Source of the DNA: DATDDB01 sp041490205
Lineage (GTDB): Bacteria > Pseudomonadota > Gammaproteobacteria > Burkholderiales > Gallionellaceae
Reading direction: 5' to 3'
DNA: 13,524 nt
Assembly (NCBI GenBank): GCA_041490205.1
Contig: JBGPSQ010000058.1
Coordinates: forward strand, 1 to 13,524
Shown here: one piece after another, positions 8,249 through 13,524 of the stretch
Layout: each line of letters starts with the position of its first letter
Numbering within the stretch: the stretch's first letter is position 1
Position numbers and translations under genes: made by a program
The notes under the pieces: generated by a model
The model's database searches: none
What the model was told of the DNA's origin: nothing
What the model saw: only the letters and a program-made list of their open reading frames with translations

Positions 8249-8488
8249 ATGGTGACACCGGAGAGCATCAAGAAGAATATCGAAGAAGGCATGGCGGTCA
8301 CGCACCTGAGCGTGGAAGGCGATGGCCGGCATTTCGAGGCGGTGGTGGTGAGCGAAGAGTTTGCGGGAATGAGCCGCGTACAGCGCCACCAGCGCGTGTT
8401 TCAAACATTGGGGGACAGGATGCGCGAGGAAATCCACGCGCTGTCCATTAAGACTTTTACGCCGCAAGAGTGGGAAAATAGTCGTTAG
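8249..8488 (+). CDS. ibaG: BolA-family protein IbaG
   Basis: Small (79-residue) BolA-like protein; members of this family bind [2Fe-2S] clusters together with monothiol glutaredoxins and IbaG is linked to acid stress and iron-sulfur metabolism. The class II KH-like fold is recognisable from HFEAVVVSEEFAGMSRVQRH, followed by a helix (VFQTLGDRMREEIHALSI) and the conserved C-terminal KTFTPQEW. Position directly before murA is as in E. coli (mlaB-ibaG-murA) and separates it from BolA itself. The start is ATG 8249; no clear Shine-Dalgarno, but it lies 3 bp after the permease stop, so translational coupling is likely. Oddly, its last codons and stop are made of the first copies of a 7-bp tandem repeat, so the tail (NSR) is repeat-derived. 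Confidence 0.9.
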   Translation: MVTPESIKKNIEEGMAVTHLSVEGDGRHFEAVVVSEEFAGMSRVQRHQRVFQTLGDRMREEIHALSIKTFTPQEWENSR

Positions 8489-8524
8489 TCGTTAGTCGTT
8501 AGTCGTTAGTCGTTAGTCGTTAGT
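8479..8524 (+). repeat. Tandem repeat, six copies of TAGTCGT plus a partial copy
   Basis: Six perfect head-to-tail copies of the 7-mer TAGTCGT (8479-8520) and TAGT of a seventh (8521-8524). The array begins inside the last codons of ibaG. Because 7 is not a multiple of 3, the TAG of successive copies falls in all three forward frames. The reverse complement ACGACTA likewise gives TAA in all frames across adjacent copies. The array therefore blocks translation on both strands. It is a natural candidate for copy-number change by strand slippage. Confidence 0.95.
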
Positions 8525-8570
8525 TAATTCAACATCCAACTAACGACTAACGACTACCCACTACCGACTG
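8493..8570. repeat. Long inverted repeat (hairpin) between ibaG and murA
   Basis: The 3' part of the TAGTCGT array (8507-8525) is matched by a perfect 19-nt reverse complement at 8538-8556, across a 12-nt loop (8526-8537). Pairing extends outward imperfectly (10 of 14 positions) so that 8493-8525 faces 8538-8570 with 29 of 33 positions complementary. The hairpin ends only 6 nt before the murA start, where a Shine-Dalgarno would normally be. No T-run follows, so it does not look like a standard intrinsic terminator. Confidence 0.85.
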
Positions 8571-8576
8571 AAATTT

Positions 8577-9833
<1,257 letters not shown>

Positions 9834-9851
9834 TCCGGGTGCGGGTCCGCC

Positions 9852-10225
9852 CCCTCTCCCGCCGGGGGAGGGCTGGGGTGGGGGAACACTCTATGTTTGG
9901 AAATTAAGGCTGGAGGTTGCCTGCCGGTTTGCGCCGGGGGTTGCCCGGCAGCAAGTTTCTTTTCTTGTCTTGCCAAGAAAGGTAACCCAAAGAAGGCGCC
10001 CCCGGTTTGCCGCCCCCTACGGGGGTTCCCTGCGTCGCCTGGTCAGGCGGCTGCGGAACTCGCGCTACGCGCTCAAACAGTCCTCGCCGACACCCCCTGA
10101 CCAGCCTGCGCTACTCGGCGGCGCACAGGGGAAGGAAAAGCGGAAGGTGTTGTGTGCGCTTCGCGCACGAATCTTGTTTTGATCGCCAGCGTAGCTTAGG
10201 CTACGCTGGCGGGTGATGGGTATCG
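9852..10225 (+). repeat. Left arm of a ~374-bp inverted repeat flanking the HNH gene
   Basis: This stretch reappears in inverted orientation at 11131-11504. From the outside in it contains a CCCTCTCCC/GGGGGAGGG hairpin; a GTTGCCCGGCAGCAAG block; the AAGAAAGGTAACCCAAAGAA block with its own palindrome; a long block with complementary CTGGTCAGG and CCTGACCAG; a GTGCGC-TTC-GCGCAC hairpin; and the AGCGTAGC palindrome at the inner end. Two blocks are identical between arms: 9961-10016 (56 bp) and 10035-10132 (98 bp). The outer 104 bp differ at about 13 positions. Short open frames inside it are translations of a repeated structured sequence, not genes. Together with 9834-9851 it fills the gap after murA. 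Confidence 0.93.
10184..10211. repeat. Perfect palindrome (12-bp stem) at inner end of left arm
   Basis: CGCCAGCGTAGC (10184-10195) and its exact reverse complement (10200-10211) enclose the tetranucleotide TTAG. No T-run follows on either strand, so a rho-independent terminator for the neighbouring - strand gene is not evident. A counterpart with the same core and different outer stem bases occurs in the right arm. Confidence 0.92.
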
Positions 10226-10241
10226 CTACGCTCCACCCATC
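10215..10241. repeat. Hairpin GATGGGT…ACCCATC beside the left arm
   Basis: A 7-bp stem, GATGGGT (10215-10221) with ACCCATC (10235-10241), lies between the AGCGTAGC palindrome and the stop codon of the HNH gene. Sequences of this kind are commonly dispersed in proteobacterial genomes. In the right arm only GATGGG and part of the flank is retained, so the inverted-repeat similarity fades here. Confidence 0.6.
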
Positions 10242-10254
10242 CTACCGCGCTTGG

Positions 10255-11058
10255 CTATACCGGACCGCCCCAAATTACATGCGGACTTCGTATGAAGCTA
10301 TCAAGAACAAAGGCAACGTTTGTGGCGTCCTCCTTGCTCAACATCATTTTCGGTGGCCAAATAACAGCGCTTCCAGAGGCTGGCCAAAATGGAACGAGCC
10401 GAGTATCAAATTTAATAAAATTATTGAGCTCAACTCCCTCAGTGATGCACGCCATGCTATGAATAAACAGCTCCCCAATTCCAATCGTTGTTGACTGTGT
10501 GTTTTTTTTGCCACCATTTGGTACCACCAAAGGATTAAGTGCAAACAGTGCGGCATGTCGAACAAAGACGCTGCGCCACGAATCATCAACACACCTTCCA
10601 ATCCAGATTCGTAAAGATGAAGGAATTATTCTTTTTTCCTTAAACGCATCGCGGTCATCTTGAGAGAAAATGGCTTCGTTTTGCCTATTATGCTCTGCGA
10701 CCAACACCTTTAATGTGATCCACTCTGCAAGTGCCCTCTGCGTTTCTTGCGTTAGCTCAACACTGCTTCCTGTCATCAGTAAAGTGAGGGTGTCTTTTGC
10801 TTGCTTCTCAATCGCACTCATCCACGTGTTGTTACACTTCTGACAAACGGCACGGATTTTCCTGTCTGCGGTGTGGCCATGACCCTTCTTGGACTCTGTG
10901 GAGACGAGTTGAAATTTCTTGGTATGAACAATGAATTGTTCTAGTCGTTTCCCACGCTTGGATTTGTGCCCTAAAATGGGGGCGGCCCATTGCGGCCAAA
11001 TATGCTCGCCGCTGATGTCAGTGCTACCGCAAAAAATGCACTTGCCTTCCGATTTCAT
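10255..11058 (-). CDS. HNH-endonuclease-like protein, lone gene inside inverted repeats
   Basis: Predicted 267-residue protein. The N-terminal part resembles a zinc-stapled HNH nuclease: CIFC (Cys7, Cys10), GEHIWPQW (Glu18-His19, probable catalytic His), then HGH and VCQKCNNTWM (Cys72, Cys75, Asn76, Asn77). This CxxC…EHIxPxW…CxxCNN layout is typical of HNH proteins often annotated as hypothetical endonucleases. Residues about 85-267 form a larger domain that I do not recognise, with SLRIWIGR and a hydrophobic stretch near ALFALNPLVV. I chose ATG 11058 (MKSEGKCIFC), with a weak AGAGA about 10 nt upstream. An in-frame TTG at 11115 would add 19 unlikely residues. It is the only - strand gene, visibly A+T-richer than its neighbours, and has no partner gene. 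Nuclease activity is inferred; target and role (homing, defence, other) are unknown. Confidence 0.78.
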   Translation of the reverse strand: MKSEGKCIFCGSTDISGEHIWPQWAAPILGHKSKRGKRLEQFIVHTKKFQLVSTESKKGHGHTADRKIRAVCQKCNNTWMSAIEKQAKDTLTLLMTGSSVELTQETQRALAEWITLKVLVAEHNRQNEAIFSQDDRDAFKEKRIIPSSLRIWIGRCVDDSWRSVFVRHAALFALNPLVVPNGGKKNTQSTTIGIGELFIHSMACITEGVELNNFIKFDTRLVPFWPASGSAVIWPPKMMLSKEDATNVAFVLDSFIRSPHVIWGGPV

Positions 11059-11130
11059 GGCGCAGTCTCTAAAGGGTGGTGGTGCGCAAACCAAGCGTAG
11101 GAGCCGTGACTGCAACCCATTTTGGGGTAC

Positions 11131-11504
11131 ATCGATCCCATCGTGTAGTCAGCGTAGCGTAAGCTACGCTGACTACAATTACAAGAGCCGTGCGCGAAGC
11201 GCACACAAAACCTTCTTTCCATCCCCTGTGCGCCGCCGAGTAGCGCAGGCTGGTCAGGGGGTGTCGGCGAGGACTGTTTGAGCGCGTAGCGCGAGTTCCG
11301 CAGCCGCCTGACCAGGCGAGCAACGCAGGGTACCCCGAAGGGGCGGCAAACCGGGGGCGCCTTCTTTGGGTTACCTTTCTTGGCAAGACAAGAAAGGTAA
11401 CTTGCTGCCGGGCAACCCCCGGCGCTAATCGGGAGGCAACCTCCGACCCCAATTTCCAATCACAGAGCGCTCCCCCACCCCAACCCTCCCCCGGTGGGAG
11501 AGGG
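11131..11504 (-). repeat. Right arm of the ~374-bp inverted repeat flanking the HNH gene
   Basis: Inverted copy of 9852-10225, with the same blocks in the same order. Blocks 11340-11395 (56 bp) and 11222-11319 (98 bp) are identical to the left arm in reverse complement. Between those blocks there are small indels: this copy has 4 extra bases next to the 98-bp block and is 2 bases shorter in the adjacent C/G run. The palindrome around AAGAAAGG is stronger here, with 12-bp stems at 11371-11382 and 11389-11400. With the leader 11059-11130 and the hisG promoter region, it accounts for the 531 bp between the HNH start and hisG. Confidence 0.93.
11144..11177. repeat. Perfect palindrome (15-bp stem) at inner end of right arm
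   Basis: TGTAGTCAGCGTAGC (11144-11158) and its exact reverse complement (11163-11177) enclose GTAA. The core AGCGTAGC/GCTACGCT is the same as in the left-arm palindrome, but the outer stem bases differ on both sides in a way that keeps pairing. Confidence 0.92.
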
Positions 11505-11529
11505 TGCCGGGCCGTTCCACCACTCCAAT

Positions 11530-11558
11530 TTCTCACACACCCCAATTAACGGTAAAAT
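11530..11558 (+). promoter_or_regulatory. Probable sigma-70 promoter of hisG
   Basis: TAAAAT (11553-11558) is a 5-of-6 match to the -10 consensus. TTCTCA (11530-11535), 17 bp upstream, matches 4 of 6 positions of the -35 consensus. The -10 lies about 31 bp before the hisG ATG. The site lies in the 85 bp between the outer end of the right inverted-repeat arm (11504) and hisG, so hisG can be expressed independently of murA and of the inserted element. Confidence 0.55.
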
Positions 11559-11589
11559 ACGCCCCTTTAAAGAAAACAAACCCAACCCG

Positions 11590-12228
11590 ATGACCATCAC
11601 CATCGCCCTGTCCAAGGGCCGCATCTTCGAGGAAACCCTGCCGCTGCTGGCAGCGGCGGGCATCGTGCCCAGTGAAGACCCTGAATCCTCGCGCAAGCTG
11701 ATTTTGCCCACCAACCGGGCAGACGTCCGGCTCATCATCGTGCGCGCGTCCGACGTGCCGACCTATGTGCAATACGGCGCGGCGGATATGGGCGTGGCGG
11801 GCAAGGATGTGCTGAACGAACACGGCGGCACCGGCCTCTACCAGCCGCTGGACTTGAACATTGCGCGCTGCCGTATGATGGTGGCGGTGCGCAATGATTT
11901 TGATTACGACTCCGCCGTGAAGCAGGGTGCGCGCCTGCGGGTGGCGACCAAGTATGTACACGCCGCGCGCGAACACTTTGCCGCCAAGGGCGTGCATGTG
12001 GACTTGATCAAGCTGTATGGCTCGATGGAGTTGGCACCGCTGGTCGGGCTGTCGGATGCGATTGTCGATCTGGTCAGCAGCGGGGGGACGCTGAAGGCGA
12101 ACAACCTCAAGGCGGTGGAACACATCGCCGATATTTCCTCCCGGCTGGTGGTGAACCAGGCTGCGCTGAAATTGAAACGCGAAGCAATTCAGCCGATGCT
12201 GGATGCGTTTGCGGGGGCGATAAAATAG
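11590..12228 (+). CDS. hisG: ATP phosphoribosyltransferase, short form (catalytic subunit HisG)
   Basis: First step of histidine biosynthesis: condenses ATP with PRPP to give N1-(5-phosphoribosyl)-ATP. The 212-residue protein begins MTITIALSKGRIFEETLPLL and has the PRPP-binding segment SDAIVDLVSSGGTLKANNL (155-173) and the earlier GAADMGVAGKDVL block. It ends right after the catalytic domain and lacks the ~80-residue C-terminal regulatory domain of long HisG. This is the HisG(S) class, which works as a hetero-octamer with the HisRS-like subunit HisZ (expected elsewhere; not in this window). I chose ATG 11590; the frame extends upstream to 11494, but those codons read through repeat and promoter sequence and do not resemble HisG. 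Shine-Dalgarno is weak. Confidence 0.96.
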   Translation: MTITIALSKGRIFEETLPLLAAAGIVPSEDPESSRKLILPTNRADVRLIIVRASDVPTYVQYGAADMGVAGKDVLNEHGGTGLYQPLDLNIARCRMMVAVRNDFDYDSAVKQGARLRVATKYVHAAREHFAAKGVHVDLIKLYGSMELAPLVGLSDAIVDLVSSGGTLKANNLKAVEHIADISSRLVVNQAALKLKREAIQPMLDAFAGAIK

Positions 12229-12241
12229 GCAGTGGTTTATA

Positions 12242-12299
12242 CGTAGGTCGGGCTTCGCCCGACATCATCAATTCAACGGCGGGCAGAGCCCGCCCTACG
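12242..12299. repeat. REP-like paired hairpins with closing stem (cruciform) between hisG and hisD
   Basis: Two adjacent hairpins, GTCGGGC-TTC-GCCCGAC (12247-12263) and GGCGGGC-AGA-GCCCGCC (12278-12294), are enclosed by an outer stem CGTAGG (12242-12247) with CCTACG (12294-12299), sharing one base at each junction. The result can fold as a three-way structure. GC-rich paired palindromes of this kind are typical of REP/BIME-type dispersed elements. The lack of a T-run argues against a simple terminator. Confidence 0.8.
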
Positions 12300-12310
12300 A
12301 CTCAATCACT

Positions 12311-12336
12311 GGATTCCCGCTTTCGCGGGAATGACG
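12311..12336. repeat. dRS3-like palindrome ATTCCCGC…GCGGGAAT
   Basis: A perfect 8-bp stem ATTCCCGC (12313-12320) / GCGGGAAT (12325-12332) with loop TTTC, flanked by GG and GACG. It resembles the dRS3-type repeats known in Neisseria (ATTCCC…GGGAAT) and similar dispersed units in other beta- and gammaproteobacteria. Its reverse-strand translation gives the familiar spurious peptide FPRKRESS. It lies 42 bp before the hisD start. Confidence 0.8.
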
Positions 12337-12377
12337 TCCCATAGAACGGGAAATGGTTCTTCGTAAGACTAAAGAAA

Positions 12378-13524
12378 ATGAACATCAAACGACTCTCAAG
12401 CAAGCAGGCCGACTTCAACGCGCAACTCGATGCGCTGCTCGACTTCGAGGCGACCGCCGATGAAAAAATCGAGGCGACCGTCGCCGCCATCCTGTCCGAC
12501 GTGAAGAAGCGCGGCGATGCCGCGCTGCTCGAACATACGCAGCGTTTCGACCGCCTGAATGCGGGTAGCGCCGCCGCGCTGGAATTGCCGCAAGCCGAAC
12601 TGCGCGCGGCGCTGGAGGGCTTGCCCCCGGCTCAACGCGCTGCATTGGAGCAGGCCGCGCAGCGCGTGACTGCCTATCACGAGAAGCAGCGCATGGAGTC
12701 GTGGAGCTATACCGAGGCGGACGGCACGCTGCTCGGCCAGCAGGTTACGCCGCTCGACCGCGTGGGCCTCTATGTGCCGGGCGGCAAGGCGGCTTATCCT
12801 TCTTCGGTGCTGATGAATGCATTGCCCGCGAAAGTAGCGGGCGTTGCGGAGCTCATCATGGTGGTGCCCACGCCGGATGGCGTGAAGAACCAACTGGTGC
12901 TGGCGGCGGCTTACCTTGCCGGGGTGAGCCGCGTCTTTACCGTCGGCGGCGCGCAAGCGGTGGCGGCTTTGGCCTATGGCACGGCAACCATCCCGCGCGT
13001 TGACAAAATCGTCGGCCCCGGCAATGCCTATGTGGCTTCCGCCAAGCGCCGCGTGTTCGGCGTGTGCGGCATCGACATGGTGGCGGGCCCGTCCGAGATA
13101 CTGGTGATCTGCGACGGCAAGACCAACCCGGACTGGATCGCGATGGACTTGTTTTCCCAGGCCGAGCATGACGAGCTGGCACAGGCCATCCTGGTGACAC
13201 CCGACGCAAACTTTGCCGCAGCCGTGGCGGCAAGCGCCGATAAGCTGCTGGAACAGATGCCACGCCGTGAAATCATCAAGACCGCGCTGGAAAATCGTGG
13301 CGCACTGATTACCGTGGTGGATATGGATGAGGCATGTGCCATCGGCAACCGCATTGCACCCGAGCATCTCGAGTTGTCGGTGGAAAATCCGCAAGCCTGG
13401 CTACCCAAAATCAGGCACGCCGGGGCGATCTTCATGGGGCGCTATACCTCCGAATCGCTGGGCGATTATTGCGCCGGGCCGAACCATGTCTTGCCCACCT
13501 CGGGCACGGCGCGTTTTTCCTCTC
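12378..13524 (+). CDS. hisD: Histidinol dehydrogenase, 5' part (3' end outside window)
   Basis: Catalyses the last two steps of histidine synthesis, NAD-dependent oxidation of L-histidinol to L-histidine via histidinaldehyde, with a zinc ion. The frame is open from ATG 12378 to the window edge: 382 of about 430 residues. Hallmarks: GLYVPGGKAAYPSSVLMNA, VGGAQAVAALAYG, KIVGPGNAYV, AGPSEILVI, the zinc ligands Gln261 and His264 in FSQAEHDELAQ, the catalytic pair Glu329-His330 in IAPEHLELS, and zinc-binding Asp363 in LGDYCAGPNHVLPTSGTA. I followed the frame codon by codon and found no stop or frameshift. It follows hisG, but across a 149-bp spacer containing two repeat units. The Shine-Dalgarno is weak (AAAGAAA). 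Confidence 0.96.
   Translation, partial: MNIKRLSSKQADFNAQLDALLDFEATADEKIEATVAAILSDVKKRGDAALLEHTQRFDRLNAGSAAALELPQAELRAALEGLPPAQRAALEQAAQRVTAYHEKQRMESWSYTEADGTLLGQQVTPLDRVGLYVPGGKAAYPSSVLMNALPAKVAGVAELIMVVPTPDGVKNQLVLAAAYLAGVSRVFTVGGAQAVAALAYGTATIPRVDKIVGPGNAYVASAKRRVFGVCGIDMVAGPSEILVICDGKTNPDWIAMDLFSQAEHDELAQAILVTPDANFAAAVAASADKLLEQMPRREIIKTALENRGALITVVDMDEACAIGNRIAPEHLELSVENPQAWLPKIRHAGAIFMGRYTSESLGDYCAGPNHVLPTSGTARFSS

Noticed and set aside
8479..8570. CRISPR-like array
   Set aside because: The copies are 7 bp, contiguous and without spacers; it is a simple tandem repeat with an inverted partner.
8479..8576. Intrinsic terminator between ibaG and murA
   Set aside because: The stem is long but AT/GC mixed and is followed by CCCACTACC instead of a T-run.
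9897..10182. Open frames of 67-70 codons on the + strand in the left repeat arm
   Set aside because: Their counterparts in the right arm are interrupted or shifted by 2- and 4-base indels, and conservation follows palindromes, not codons. They are translations of a structured repeat.
11059..11115. Longer HNH protein starting at TTG 11115
   Set aside because: The extra 19 residues precede a typical MKSEGKCIFC start with an ATG; TTG use there has no ribosome-binding support.
9834..11520. Target-site duplication or IS-type ends around the inverted-repeat unit
   Set aside because: Comparing the bases just outside 9852 and 11504 by eye gave no convincing direct repeat, and there is no transposase gene.
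11055..11545. - strand open frames of 134 and 158 codons across the right repeat arm and the HNH leader
   Set aside because: They read through the inverted-repeat arm in two frames and resemble the left-arm frames only at nucleotide level; no start signal and no protein family.
12302..12490. Small - strand open frame ending in FPRKRESS
   Set aside because: This peptide is the well-known spurious translation of dRS3-like palindromes, and the rest is antisense to hisD.
12396..13394. 332-codon open frame antisense to hisD
   Set aside because: It lies wholly within the conserved hisD coding sequence; its His/Arg/Ala-rich composition is what antisense of GC-rich coding DNA gives.

Overview
The window is about 13.5 kb of GC-rich, tightly packed chromosome. 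It most resembles a betaproteobacterium, possibly Nitrosomonadales/Gallionellaceae-like. That placement is inferred from three things: the gene order mlaFEDCB – ABC exporter – ibaG – murA – hisG – hisD, the short HisZ-dependent form of HisG, and the families of interspersed palindromic repeats. All clearly recognised genes but one are on the + strand. The exception is a lone HNH-nuclease-like gene on the - strand.

Layout. (1) 1-1006: 3' part of cysS (cysteinyl-tRNA synthetase), cut by the window edge. (2) 1174-3428: two exported outer-membrane beta-barrel proteins, an OprB-like porin and a smaller barrel of unknown role, probably co-transcribed. (3) 3522-6553: mlaF-mlaE-mlaD-mlaC-mlaB, the inner-membrane, periplasmic and cytosolic parts of the Mla phospholipid-transport system. 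There is no mlaA (vacJ) gene here. (4) 6582-8245: an ABC-2 exporter pair (ATPase plus permease, YadG/YadH type). (5) 8249-8488: ibaG (BolA family). Its last codons run into an array of six 7-bp repeats, followed by a long inverted copy that ends just before (6) murA, 8577-9833. (7) 9834-11589: a non-housekeeping insertion between murA and hisG, made of two roughly 374-bp inverted repeats facing each other around one HNH-type gene. (8) 11590-end: hisG (short form) and hisD (cut by the window edge), separated by a 149-bp spacer filled with two palindromic repeat units.

How the genes fit together. Regions 2-6 are mostly envelope biogenesis: OM porins, lipid trafficking, an exporter and the first committed step of peptidoglycan synthesis. 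hisG and hisD start and finish histidine synthesis, and hisG appears to have its own promoter just outside the inserted element.

The most unusual part is 9852-11504. It is a compact palindromic unit with 98-bp and 56-bp blocks identical between its arms and an inner hairpin whose stem is preserved by compensatory changes. An A+T-richer HNH gene fits almost exactly between the arms. It may be a mobile or invertible element of an undescribed type, but it could also be two independent copies of a common dispersed repeat flanking a transferred gene.
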